Positions 21,131 through 32,660 are shown, counted from the stretch's first letter. The stretch: 64,000 bases of DNA from Gerris lacustris (GCA_951217055.1 OX578281.1:14416447-14480446); one strand, 5' to 3'. Notes: generated by a model not told the origin, from the letters alone. Made by a program: numbers and translations.

Positions 21131-21505
21131 AAAATTATTATTATCATTATTTTTAGAAAGGGTTAAGAAAAAAATATACGTGCATAAGATTTACTAAGAA
21201 GGTAGAAGAAGTTTACAGTAAAAAAGGATAAAAATAAAATTAAAAAAAGGAAGAAGGAAAGCTTGATGGACTAGTGGAGTCAAGAGGAAAGTAAGGCTTA
21301 AAGGAAAGTTTATTGAGAAAGCATTATATGAAGAAGCCCATTGCTTTAGTAAGGGAGCAAAGCATTATAACAAGTATTGGCCCTGGCCGTAGACTTCATT
21401 CTAGTAAAACTTAAAAAGATTTTTTTTTCCTCTACAGTGTACCAACCAAGTAGTAAACGATCAGCCCTTTCCTACATCTTTATCAGTCACCTCAGTATCA
21501 ACTTT
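21131..21505. other. No recognisable feature
   Basis: Purine-rich (AAG/GGA) spacer between AT arrays; no gene recognised. Confidence 0.5.
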
Positions 21506-21515
21506 ATACATATAC

Positions 21516-21590
<75 letters not shown>
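21506..21590. repeat. (AT)n microsatellite
   Basis: Begins with imperfect TATACATA units, then ~30 pure AT units. Confidence 0.97.
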
Positions 21591-21594
<4 letters not shown>

Positions 21595-22192
21595 ACATTT
21601 AAAGTAGATCAAACGTGTATAACTTTTTAACTAGGAAAAATTCAGAAAAATAGTACAGGTAAAAGTTGTAGTACTTGAAGTTGTAGTAGTAAAAGGTGTA
21701 GTTTAATAAAACAAATAAAAAATTATTCCGCCCTTCAAAGGCAATTTGACCCTTTAAAGAACGTGGTTTCTTCTTGACCCTTAATTTTTATTTTCTCAAA
21801 AAAACTATTAAAAAAAAAATGTTAATTTAATTTTTGTATATGTCTTACACAGTTAAAGCAAAAATAACCTTCAAAGTTGGCAACTGTAGTATGCGGTTTT
21901 TACAAGAAAAAGTAATGTAACAATCCCACAAACAGGCTAAATTAAATGCAACGGCGTATACAAATTTGTATCCTTGTGCTGCGACGCTCAAATGAAAAAA
22001 ATAATATTTATTATTTGATTTAAGTTTGTGGTGCGTATTTGCCAAGTCAGAATTTTTTTTAAATTTAAACGTGTAGAGTGATTTGGGAAAGAGAATAGAG
22101 AGAGGGACAGACAAACAACATGTAATTGTACTGGATAAATTAGACCTAGTAGAACTTGGACAGTGGGAGACTTGGCTAAACCTATGATCTCA
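21591..22192. other. No recognisable feature
   Basis: AT-rich sequence up to the inverted element; no supported feature. Confidence 0.5.
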
Positions 22193-22305
22193 CAACTTTT
22201 TACGCGAGACTTGGCTTATTTTTTTACACTAGCTTTTTGTTGGGATATGCAATAGTCCACAGGCCACCATAAGAAGTGAGTCGCTGATTGATAAAGTTTT
22301 CTTAC

Positions 22306-22407
22306 CTTATGGAATCGCTTATTTATGCCTTGACCACCGATGAATTGGGTATGTGGCAACTGGGCGCTGGGCCATTTCTTTTTTGTTGACATGCCAAACT
22401 TGCCCTT
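22306..22407 (-). other. Exon-like segment, left arm (minus strand)
   Basis: On the minus strand the segment is preceded by a pyrimidine-rich stretch ending CCTGCAG and followed by GTAAGA. It is 102 bases (34 codons) in phase 0 without a stop. It starts Lys-Gly-Lys-Phe-Gly-Met-Ser and contains KKKWPSAQL and TQFIGG. It differs from the right copy by a few bases, four of the affected residues being around SY/PH and GH/GQ. The parent gene is not recognised. It could be a captured host exon or an internal exon of a transposon gene. Confidence 0.5.
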
Positions 22408-22678
22408 CTGCAGGAACATTGAAAAGAGATAGATACAGTTTTGATTTTCACAGGATCGTTTAATTAAATTATTTCAAAAACAGTGGTGAAGGTGGCCACC
22501 GATACGAGTAGGCCGTTTTCTTTTCAACGTCCCCGCAGAGCGATATGATTGGGGCGGTGGACACCCGAAACGGCCCACTCTTATCGGTGGCCACGTGTAC
22601 CACTGTTTTTTAAATAATTTAATTAAACGTTCCTGTGAAAATCAAAACTTTATCTATCTCTTTTCAATGTTCCCGCAG

Positions 22679-22780
22679 AAGGGCAAGTTTGGCATGTCAA
22701 CAAAAAAGAAATGGCCCAGCGCCCAGTTGTCATATACCCAATTCATCGGTGGACACGGCATAAATAAGCGATTCCATAAG
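22679..22780 (+). other. Exon-like segment, right arm (plus strand)
   Basis: Acceptor context CTCTTTTCAATGTTCCCGCAG immediately before AAGGGC, and donor CATAAG/GTAAGA at 22780/22781. 102 bases, 34 codons, open in phase 0: begins KGKFGMSTKKKWPSAQL and ends NKRFHK. GC content is much higher than the flanks. A longer frame (22595-22840) reads through both splice signals but the extensions look intronic. No family recognised. Confidence 0.5.
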
Positions 22781-22842
22781 GTAAGAAAACTTTATCTATC
22801 AGCGACTCACTTCTTATGGTGGCCTGTGGACTACAATTAGTG

Positions 22843-22938
22843 TTGATTGCAAAGGGCTAAAGGACGGGTTTGATTCCAAGCCGGGTATGATTTGTTTTAT
22901 TGTAAATGTTAATTAAAAGTTCAATAATAATGAAATCC
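22843..22938 (+). repeat. Short insertion with box-B-like motif
   Basis: Present only in the right arm of the foldback element. It contains GGGTTTGATTCCAAGCC, resembling a tRNA T-arm/box B, and ends with an AATAATAATG tail. Probably a 5'-truncated SINE of a family different from that at 19726. Confidence 0.4.
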
Positions 22939-22990
22939 CAACAAAAACAATTGTGTAAAAAAAAAAACAAGTCTCGCATAAAACGTTACT

Positions 22991-23544
22991 TTAGAAGAAA
23001 AAGTCACAAATTGGTAATATCTTCTTCGTCATAATTTGATTCAATTTTATAACTCTAAAGTTAAAATGAACTTTCTATTGCTCTAAACTAAAGTGCCATT
23101 TACTTTTTCATTCCTTTTTTCTGAAGATTTGAACTGCTGATAAAGAATATGTATTAATAGTAGTCAACAAAATATATTTTCTTCCTGTTTTCCTAGAAAT
23201 GTCATTTATTTATTAAGTTTAATATTGTGTTTAAAAAACTAGAACATTTTTTTCTGATTATTAAATTATTTTTATTTTTTAAAAAAAATATTTAGTCGAA
23301 GTTAATAAGTAAATGCAATCTTATATAATTTTGTATGATTTTTATCTTAAATTTGAATATGTGGTAGACTTGTACTCGTGTAAATAATTTGTATGCAAAT
23401 TAGATATTTAAAATAGAAAAAAAATTACAGGTTTTAAGAAATATAAGTTCTGGTTAAAGGCTTCACTACCTTCAGTGTCGTTTTTTACTTTTCCTCACTA
23501 CTAATAGTAGGAAAAGAAGGTATTGTTTTCACCAACATTTTTTT
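22991..23544. other. No recognisable feature
   Basis: Very AT-rich; nothing supported. Confidence 0.5.
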
Positions 23545-23960
23545 TTTTTCGAGATTTCAACGGAATTATCCGTTTTAGGTGTTTTTAAGACCTCCTGAGT
23601 GGTTTTCAGCATGACGTATGTATGTGTGTGTGTATGTGTGTTATCATCGTAGCGCCCAAGGTATTTAACATAGAGAGTTGAAACTTGGCAGAAAAATCAG
23701 TCCTAACCTGTAGTTGTGCCACCCGGAATATCAACTTTTTCCGTCATCTTGAACCCAGTTTGCTGAGACAAAAAAAAAAAAAAAAAAAAAAATTAAAAAA
23801 AATCGTAATAAATCGAAAATGGTCCTGATCGAGTTGAAATTTGGCTCGAATGTACCTCTCTGTATGACAAACAAGCCCACTAAATTTCATTCACCGGTTT
23901 GTTTTCTTCAAATGCTTATTACCAAGCTATGTCCCGCAGACGAACTTAGCTGACCATATA
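23545..23960 (+). repeat. Interspersed repeat relic with poly-A tract
   Basis: Contains ATTTCAACGGAATTATCCG, GACCTCCTGAGTGG, a GTATGTGTGTG tract, GTTGAAACTTGGCAG, a 23-base A run (23770-23792) and GAGTTGAAATTTGGCTCG. This is the style of the A/B repeat families (phrases for 'parameter' blocks such as AAATTTCATTCACCGG). No coding capacity. Confidence 0.45.
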
Positions 23961-24181
23961 TTCTTGAAAGGCACCAAAACATTTACTTATACACAAAATT
24001 CTAGCTTGATGTTAGTCAGACATTTTTTTGCACGCTATCTCGAGGACTAAGATTGAAGCTCGAATTTCAAAATACATATGTAATTGGGAATCCGTCAGTC
24101 CATTCATCTGTCCATCAGTATTACATGATCAATCTTCGGCCTGATTGTCATTTACGATTGACCACGTAGGGTCCGCTTTAA

Positions 24182-24470
24182 AGGTGTGTTTACACGATGG
24201 AAGTTGACTGGTACGACAGTAGGCAGGGGAGTCAACTAGCGTAGTAGTTAATATTTTGAACTGTCTTCAAAATGAGGATAGTTGGCTTAAAACAGTTCTT
24301 TATTAGCAATCACACGGTAAAAAGTTGGAAGACGACCGATTCCACTCGCTACAGTCAACTGACTTTATTAACACTCTAAATGTGTTCACACGGTACGAGC
24401 AGGAGGAGTGTGCTACACGTGCACACAATACAGTGTACTCCTACCTGTCAACAGCATTGTGTAAACGCCG
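24182..24470. mobile_element. MITE-like, GGYGTTTACAC ends
   Basis: Left end GGTGTGTTTACACGATG and right end complement GGCGTTTACACAATG are imperfect inverted repeats ~290 bp apart. The interior repeats words such as CACACGGTA and AGTCAACT. GGYGTTTACAC-type ends are common in non-autonomous DNA transposons. The target duplication is unclear. Confidence 0.45.
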
Positions 24471-25644
24471 CAGGAAAATAAATAACCAATAATGAAATGC
24501 CTAAAAATATGTTGAAGAAAGTAGTTGACAAAAACACAAAACCCTTAATATCCCTTATAATTGCAAGTAAAGTATTTGTTTTACTGAAAATGATGCAATA
24601 CTTGATATTTATGGAATATTATCATTAAGTGCCACTACTTTAACTTACCCAAACAAATTAAGAAATATTGTTTTGAAGACAGTCAGAAAATTAACTAAAA
24701 TAACTTATAAATACATCCGTAATAACACTAAACATCTGATAATATTTAATTTATAAAAATTAAAATTTTCAAACGAAAGATTGAGCCGTAATCATTTCAA
24801 AATTAAAACGGAAAAAAAGAAACATTTAAAAGCTAAAGCACGAGACTAACAAAAATTATAAATAAATGGAATGCGTTTTTCTAAATTAAAAAACAAAGAG
24901 GAGGGAAAAAAAAAATATACATAAAAAGATGAAGTAAAAAAAGAAGATCTTTATAAGAGTCTCTCAAGCGCTGCTTTCAAGAGGACTTGAGGCGAAAGAG
25001 CCCTGGTCTCGAGATACAAAGCAATGATAATGTGGCCGTGACAAACCTTGTGTTGATGGAATTTTTAAATGCAAAGGGGAGAACACAAGTCAAGGTGGAA
25101 TAAAGGCGGAAAAAATAAATAAAAGACACCGAGAGAGTTTGGAAAGTCAGCAATGAATCTAGATAGACTAATTAAGATCTTAGTAGATTCTATTTGGATT
25201 TGGCTATTTAATAAAGGACAAGTATAAATAGGTCTTTATACTTGGAAGTGGTCGGAATAAGTTATTAGCAAACAAAAACTCATTAATATTTTGATAGATT
25301 TAACTTGCATAATAGTATATTAAAGCAGTAAATTATTTGTAGTTTAAGAACAGCAATTATACCAAGAAGCGAAGTTCCAGGAAACAAAAATATGGATTAG
25401 ACAAGGGGGAGGGATTCAGAAAAGCCAACGTTCATAATAAAACAACGTACCTGTGTGGAAATCCCACACCTGACTTCCATGAAATGTTGTGGTGTCAATA
25501 CGTGAGCAAGAGAGAACTCAGTATAAACTACATCGTACAAACAACTAATATCGATTATAGTTTTTTTGGTGCTTATACTCGATATTTGGTAACCATGCTA
25601 ATATTTATTTAAAATTAGTAGTTTTACAAGCTGCGTATTTTAAC
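24471..25644. other. No recognisable feature
   Basis: AT-rich spacer; no gene or structured repeat identified. Confidence 0.5.
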
Positions 25645-26035
25645 GCAAGAATTGTTTGGATACGACCAACTGGACGGACGTAATTGCCCAAAGTTTTTTT
25701 TTTTTTTTTTATAAAAAACACTATAATGCCAATATCTCCCAAACCGCTTGTCCGATTGTGTTAAAAAAGGATGTGTACAATGTACATTCTACCATATAGG
25801 ACACATAAGCAATAAATCGGACCCCAAAGAAAATTGAAATCAAATAAAGCCTACTACCGAAGTTATAGTCGGCAGACCGATTTCGTGCTTAAGTGACTGT
25901 AGCTCCAAAACGTCGTGAGCTACGATGTCTTAAAGCGATGTTACAAATGTTTAAAGTTCCGAACGAACCTACGTACATACATACGTACGCACAAACGTAT
26001 ATGTATATGCCCCTACGTAAGACCCCTCCTTCACC
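25645..26035 (+). repeat. Interspersed repeat relic
   Basis: Poly-T run (25697-25711), AATATCTCCCAAACCGCTTG, GTGACTGTAGCTCCAAAACG and an ACGTACATACATACGTACGC tract. The composition resembles non-coding retroposon ends seen elsewhere in the window, but no second copy is present here. Confidence 0.35.
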
Positions 26036-28700
26036 CTTCACAGAGATCTCGGAATCACGTTTTGGAGAGTATCACCATATTTCCATTTTCATGGAAGTAA
26101 AAAGTGTAGTTAAAAATTGCGCGCAACAGAAGTTATACTTAATCTAACCGTGGGATATCATTAAATAAATATTATATAATATTAATGCTTAAAATTCACA
26201 TCGAACCATTATCTTAAAAAAAAAATCTCTTCAATCCATGTTTTCGGATGGGGGAAATACATTTATGAAGCCGAGAAGACGTCACTGAGTGTTTCCCCCA
26301 CCCTTCCTTTCTTCCTTGTGCAGTTGCGCAGTTTTCCGTTCAGGTTATAATCAAAGTCGAATGTACTATTAAAATGTAATACTAACTTTCTAAAAGCATG
26401 GTAGTAAAATGAAGATCAAGTTTGTATTTAATATTTAATATGTAAATGGATGATTCAAAAAATGAAACAAAATAGATAACCAAGAGGGAAGAGGACGGGA
26501 AGGCTTAATTTAGGTTAGCTTTGACGCGAGAAAGTTGTTTTGGAACCAACTTTTCTCTCGTCATGTTATGACAGCCTATAGATTATTCTGAAGCTCGTAT
26601 AGAACGCAGGCTATGAACACACCTATATAATGCCTCGTTTACATGCAGCCAGTGCCGCTGCTCCTCGCACTGCTGTATTTACTCCCTACAATACTTCTTT
26701 GGCAGCATCAAAGGCAGTGAGTGTTCGCTTTGTCGCTTCTCTTACTTCCCTCGGGCAATAGAGGACGTCGAAGAAGATGCAGCTTCAGCGACATGTTGCA
26801 TTTTTTGTCCTTTATATTACTCGATACTTCATTTCTTGATACACATTAACAATATTTTTAAAATGACGGCAGATATCAAAGCGAAATTCAGTGGAAATGT
26901 GTCTATTATAAAGAGGTATACTTGCTAAACATTTCAGCACAATCGGTACATTTTTCGATGTTTTAACGCAGCAAAACGGGATATAGCAAGTGAGTGTGAA
27001 AACACTCCCAGCCACTCACGCCATCTGTCCACTAACTTCCTCACGAAAAATTGCCAACGAGGGGAGCTCCAGGCTAAAACAATCTACCCATTAAAAGAGT
27101 GTTCTTTGTGAATCACGGACGCTAACCAATTCTTGACTCAAACCTGTATTTCGACAAGAGGCTTTTAGAGTGAATTACTTACAAAAAAGCCATACGATTA
27201 ACATTTTTTTCAATGGTAATATCGTATAATTCCACAGTAATAACCCATCGAAGTCTTGGGAAACAATTAGACAGAGGAAAAAAAATTAGAAACATTCTAT
27301 AAATTTCTTGTAACTTAGTTGGTTATGTTCACGAAACGCTGTTAGTCGATTAAACCAAGATTTGTAATCAAAGTGAACATTACTTAAACGTAAAGAGTAA
27401 AATATGAGAATAATTGGTCCTATTAATTTAAATAGATAATTGGTATAGGTATACTTTTCCAGAATATCACACTGGAATTAATATTTAATTCTTCCTGCTT
27501 TCTGGAGCGTGACTCCATACTGATTTATGCTCAACGCCTGCAGGCCACTCAACCCAAAATCTCGAGAATTTATCTGGGATAAATATGTCAGTGGTGTTTC
27601 CGTGTTATGCCTGAGACAGCCACCTGACACAAAACTTTTTTAAGACATCCCCAACTAGCGTATTTGGCAGTATTCCCAGACTGCAGCGATTTACCCAGAG
27701 GACATTAATTTAAAGGTGTGATTCAAGGATGGGCCAAGATTTCACACATAAATTAGATAAAAACACTTAAAAGAAGCCAAAGATCAAGAAATAGACAAAC
27801 GACTAATTACAAATTGTTGTTTTAGATATTTCTTTTTGGTAATATAGTATTATTCTAGTAGTTAATTGACAATGACTTGCAAAAATATTTAGCACACCAG
27901 GTATATTCTAACTGCCATAAAAATAAATATAAACTTTCATTTCATTAATAAATTAAAAATTTATAGTAACTAAGGCTGAAAGCAGGCTTTGAAAGGCCTG
28001 CTGAAAGACTGCCAGTATGCAGGTATATTAAAAATCTTAATTAACTTCAGGTAGGGTATCATGTATTTCCAGTAGGTCAAAACTTTTACGTCGTGCGCTA
28101 ATGAGTATTTTACAGATTAAAGCCATAAAATATAATTACTTATTCCAACGATATTTTGCCTGACTGAGATAGAGTTAGCATATTAAAATTTTATAACTTC
28201 AACATAATTAATGACGGCATATTTGGTTTTTAAATTATATTTTTAGAAATTTTACAAAATAAAAAGAAAGGTTTTATTTATGACACGTTCACTTAATTGT
28301 TTATGTTTTGTCTTTGACAATTGCTATCGATGAATATTATTGAGTATTCAAGTCAATTTTAGTGTTAACAGTTACCAATTTATACATATTGGTATACATA
28401 CCAATATAGCAAATTTTGTTTATACATAGAAAAATAATGTTACACATACAAAAAAAAATTCGAAACATTTATGTTGCTGAAAACAGTAATTTGTTTTATC
28501 TATTTACCAAAATTAAAACATATGCAAATTAGTGTTATTTAACTCGGTATAACAACCTTGTTTTAATTACAGTGAAGTTGTGTACTTCACTTAAAATTTA
28601 TATTTAGTTATTTATTTTATTAACTTACTTCTATCCTTTCTTTCCTCTATTAATTAACTGATTATTTCTTACAAATCTTCACTTTTGTAACGTTAAAAAG
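26036..28700. other. No recognisable gene
   Basis: Long spacer. Slightly GC-richer patches occur at 26610-26800 and 27480-27720, but frames there are short and stop-rich. A small AGCAGGC/GCCTGCT hairpin is at ~27980-28002. Nothing else is supported. If a host gene is present, its exons are not recognisable by eye. Confidence 0.45.
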
Positions 28701-29359
28701 TTATTTATGCACCTAGGGAGTAAAGTAAGCCATTATTCCCTGAGCGAAAAAGTTGGTTCTTGAGGCGAAGCCAAAGGAACCATGGTCCCTAAATCCCGAG
28801 GCGAAGCCGAGGGAATTAGACTCTTAAATTCCCGAGGCGCAGCCGAGGGAAAACTCTAATCACCTCCCGAGGCGCAGCAGAGGGAGATAATTATCGCGAG
28901 GGGAATAATGGTACTTTACTCACAAGGTACATACAATTTTTTATCTCCAGTAGGAAGAAAATACACATTTTCACATGCACAGTTTTTATTTATTATTTTA
29001 ATAAATAAATTATTAGCACTTTTAACAGCATATATAAGAGATTCAATATTAAAAACAAATAAGAATTGGAATTAAACTCAAATAGAAGGTAATTTAGATG
29101 CAGGTTATAAACAAAGATAAACATGGTCAAAAAAGCGCAGTGCCGCCAACCTGATTTCAACAACTTCATTACATTAGCCATTCATTTTCTACTATTTATA
29201 AAATAATTAAGTTGCAATCTTTACTTTTTTGCCCTACTTTACTTTTTCGCCCTACTTTTACTTTTTCTCCCTATTTTTTGAGTTCAGGGATGAAAAGACT
29301 TACTTTAGTCCCTCTAAACTAATTCAAAATTATAACTTTTTCTCCCTACTGGAGATAAA
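28701..29359 (+). mobile_element. Family F bipartite inverted-repeat element, copy 1
   Basis: Two adjacent inverted-repeat modules. Module 1 (28709-28930) has ends GCACCTAGGGAGTAAAGT...ATTATTCCC and the complement of GTACCTTGTGAGTAAAGT...ATTATTCCCC. It encloses four ~36-bp units centred on GAGGCGMAGC (28762, 28798, 28834, 28869). Module 2 (28940-29359) has ends TTATCTCCAGTAGGAAGAAAA and its complement, with a weak array of CTTTTTCNCCCTA units near its right end. Copies: 53360-54002 and, inverted, 62946-63545. No protein encoded. Confidence 0.85.
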
Positions 29360-29404
29360 TATACTTTTAACCTTTTATTACTTCAACATCAACTGTCTCT
29401 CCAT

Positions 29405-29698
29405 TTAACAAAGCAGCTTTCAGCCTTCATAAGACCATCATCAGTGCCGAATACGTAAGAAATAGTAGTCGTAGTGGTAGTACTCTATTCCTCAGAACCA
29501 TCATCAGCACCCGAGGGTATTTATGAAGGCTAAAAGCTGCTTTGATAAATAACAAAAGAAAAATCAATTTACTTGGCGAGAGTTTATTTTATAAGTAGAC
29601 TCTCCTTTCTTTAATTAATTTATTAAAGTAACTCTATTTCTCACTACCATCATCAGTACTTGATGGTCTTTATGAAGGCTGAAAGCTGCTTTGTTAAA
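29405..29698. mobile_element. Inverted-repeat element, AGCAGCTTTCAGCCTTCAT ends
   Basis: AACAAAGCAGCTTTCAGCC with TTCATAAGACCATCATCAG (from 29407) is mirrored at ~29655-29697. A third copy of the right-hand motif lies at ~29500-29550. Short MITE-like unit, no ORF. Confidence 0.6.
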
Positions 29699-29967
29699 TA
29701 AATAAATTTTATGTTATTCATTTAAAATCTCTTTCATATAACCAGTAGTTTATTTCAATTAAAAAAAATAATTAGAATCAATTAATGTTATCTCTTTTTT
29801 TCTTATCTGAAAAAATGAGAAGGGATTTTCACATAAGTTAAAGAACGTTAAAGGTTTACACAAAATGTAAAGAGAAGAGAACTAAATGATGTTGATATTA
29901 CACTAATATACAAGAAGATATGTTTTTTAAATGGCCACATGGGATCACTAAACCATTTATATTTCAT

Positions 29968-30132
29968 GCAAGCACCAGTTGTCAAAAAGGTCCGTTTTTT
30001 AATGGCCCATAACTATTTTCCTTCACATTAAGCCCACTCTATAAATTTTCAATGAGTATTCGAAATGTAGTACAGTAAAATGTTACTATGGGCAATAATA
30101 ATGTAAGAACCTTTTTGCCGTTCACGAGTGCC
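29968..30132. mobile_element. Small imperfect inverted repeat
   Basis: GCACCAGTTGTCAAAAAGGTCC...AATGGCCCATAAC pairs imperfectly with the complement of GGGCAATAATAATGTAAG...CACGAGTGC. ~165 bp in total. Possibly an old MITE. Confidence 0.4.
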
Positions 30133-31046
30133 CATATTTCTTTTGATATAGATTTTATGGTAGTTGAAAAAGAAAAGAGAGAAGAAAATAATTCATTACT
30201 GCGAACTGATTTTTTTGTATCGTTATAAAGGGCACACTCCGTAGTGAAGAACGTAAATCCAGCTAGTATGCTATGTATATATATATATTTTTTAATTAGT
30301 AGGATTAATCACTTAATTACTTCTTGTTTTAAGAGATCATAAAAGTCCTTTTAAAATTTAAGATCACCTAATTAATAGTTGTTGTCTACAACTTTCATCT
30401 CCGTATCTACCCTTCTCTAAGTCTCGTAAAAACATACGGTTTTCATTTAAAGCCCTTGAGACTATGGGGTGGGAGGGAACTTGTTGGAAAACTTCAGTCC
30501 AAAAGCAAGAGAAAGAAAACGAAGGATGAAAGTCCAGTTTTCCTGTAGGTTAGAAGAACATCTAGTTTATTCCTAAATTTATTAGAGTCTCGAAACTAGT
30601 CGGATAATATACGACTTCCTCAAACTACTAAAACATCACCTTCATACAAAAAAGTCCTTACAGGAAAGTTAAAAAGAAAAAAAAAACATTTCTCTTCTGA
30701 TCATGAAGATCAATTTGTGACACTTTTTTCTTAGTGGTCATCTTCCGAAGGAGGAGGGGGGAATGACTCGACCAAGTTTATTTCCCAACACTATAAAAAG
30801 TGAAATATATATTTGGCAAGGTTAGAATCCAAGCACATATTGTTGTTACGAGGTAACAAACTTGTTAACGATAAAATTCACTCTATCTCATATATAATTC
30901 ATTTTTTAAACACGAACACAACATAAGAACAAAACTTTTCTTTTAACTTAACAAAACCTATAATAAAAAATTTTAAACGAAAACTTTGTCAGCAGCAAGG
31001 TATTGTAATGCTGAGTTCTTACAGCCTGTGACTTAAAGTAACTCAA
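30133..31046. other. No recognisable feature
   Basis: AT-rich spacer between two inverted-repeat elements; nothing supported. Confidence 0.5.
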
Positions 31047-32043
31047 TATACAGGGCGGCACAAAAATATGGAAACCCCTGAATACTCTTCAGAAATTCAT
31101 TTTTTTTAAAAATAAGTTTCATACAAAAGTATCAGGATTTTTCCTTAGCTATTCAATGGGTACCTTGGATTTGACCTTAACCTTGCCCTTCAAGGTCATT
31201 TGAAGGTTAACTTTGTTATTGTAAATGGGAACCCCCATTTTTCATTGCGGATTTGAAAAGAGCAGGAAATTTTACGTAAAATATTACCTTGACCATGTCC
31301 TTGAGCATGACCTTTAAGGTGTTTCCAAGGTCGAAATTGTATTTCTTATGAGAACCTACAATTTGTATTGCGGATTGTGAAATAAACAAATTTTTCCCTT
31401 TAACAGCAGCCTTGACCACGGCCTACACAACGTCCTAGACCATTACCTTCAAGGTCATTTCAACCCTCCCTCCCCCTTTTGTTTTATTAATTTATTTGTT
31501 TAAGTACTTTCATTCAATTTTTTTCTAGAAGTTCGACCACGTCCTTGACCACCTTTAAAGACAAGAAAAAATTATTGAATAAAAGTACTTAAACAAATAA
31601 ATTAATAAAAAAGGGGGGAGGGGGTAGGTTTGAAATAAACTTGAAGGTCATGGTCAAAGACGTTGTGTAGGTCGCAGTCAAGGCCACTGATGAAGGGAAA
31701 AATTCAGCTATTTCGAAATCCGAAATATAAATTAGAGCTTCCCATTGGAAAAACAATGTTGACCATGGAATGACCTTAAGGTCATGCTCAAGGACATGGA
31801 AAAGGTCATATTTAACGTAAAATTTCCTGCTCTTTTTAAATCCGCAATAATAAATGGGGGTTCCCATTTAAAATCACAAAGTTGACCTTGAAATAACCTT
31901 GAAGGGGAAGGTTAAGGTCAAATCCAAGGTCACCATTGAATAGCTAAGGAAAAATCCTGCAAATTTTGTATGAAACATTTTTCAAAAAAATGCATTTCTA
32001 AAGAGTTATTCAGGGGTTTCTATACTTTTGTGCCACCCATATA
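31047..32043. mobile_element. 1.0-kb palindromic element, mariner-like ends
   Basis: Ends TATACAGGGCGGCACAAAA and complement TATATGGGTGGCACAAAA. The ~450-bp arms pair almost throughout (for example GAGCAGGAAATTTTACGT and its complement, and TTAATTTATTTGTTTAAGTA and its complement). The loop is ~50 bp near 31530-31580. The interior is dominated by AAGGTCA words in both orientations. The ends share the TATACAGGG start with the element at 7921, so both probably descend from Tc1/mariner-type elements. Predicted frames along it are artefacts. Confidence 0.85.
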
Positions 32044-32660
32044 GGTTTTCCAATAGTAGTTTATTGACACCTTTTTTGACACTTATAAGAATTTGAAATT
32101 GTAAAAAAAAAAAAAACAATTTGATGTCTGATGATTTATTAGTGTTACTGTGTCATACCTCGAGTCGTGGGGACATACTAGACTCGAAATGGCTCGGCCT
32201 TTCCAGTTAAGGATTCGACAGACCGAAATTCTACGATCACGAGCCACCAGGCACTAGAGGCTCGCCAAGTCACAGGCCGTGGTCACTAGCTTTAAAGATA
32301 TTCAATTATCAAGTATTAGCTAATTAAAGAAATAAAATACCTATAAATTTATTTATTTATGTGTTTTATTGGGGGGAGGGGATAGGTTTTACAGCAACGA
32401 TACAGACATTACTTAATATTGAAAATAAATGAGCAAGCAATTTGATTTGGAATTTAGAAAGACAACGGTCAAATTAAGTTAACTTATATTCATTAATTCG
32501 AAGTTTATATTAATTGTTAACTTTACCAACGACAAGAGATTAAATGAAACTTTATGTTTTAAGTCCTTTAAATTGCACATATTTTCTCATCGCTACAAAA
32601 TGTGACCATTCGCGATCGATCCTCAAGGTTAAAGTGAATGAATAAAGAGGAGATATTTAA
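32044..32660. other. No recognisable gene
   Basis: 32150-32290 is a GC-richer patch with repeated ACTCGA/CGAG words; the rest is AT-rich. No supported feature. Confidence 0.45.

Larger units (their letters stand above)
22193..22990. mobile_element. Foldback element carrying inverted exon-like copies
   Basis: The arms pair over about 22193-22520 and 22565-22988. The ends carry GCGAGACTTG-type sequence next to an A/T homopolymer and AACAAAAAGC/AACAAAAACAA. Each arm holds a 102-base exon-like segment with splice signals. The inner stem (CAGTGGT...GTGGCCACCGATA...GGCCGTTT) closes on a ~45-base loop that contains a third acceptor-like string (TTTTCAACGTCCCCGCAG). The right arm is longer by ~95 bases because of an insertion at 22843-22938. 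Confidence 0.8.

Noticed and set aside
20558..21607. Ile-Tyr repeat frames
   Set aside because: They are translations of (AT)n microsatellites.
24182..24470. Complete transposon with defined target duplication
   Set aside because: The inverted ends are imperfect and no matching flanks were found, so only a MITE-like call is made.
26812..27015. 67-codon minus-strand frame as a host exon
   Set aside because: Short and without domain or convincing splice signals.
31216..31867. 67- and 92-codon minus-strand frames
   Set aside because: They lie in the arms of the palindromic element and appear as two related versions of the same arm sequence with no domain.
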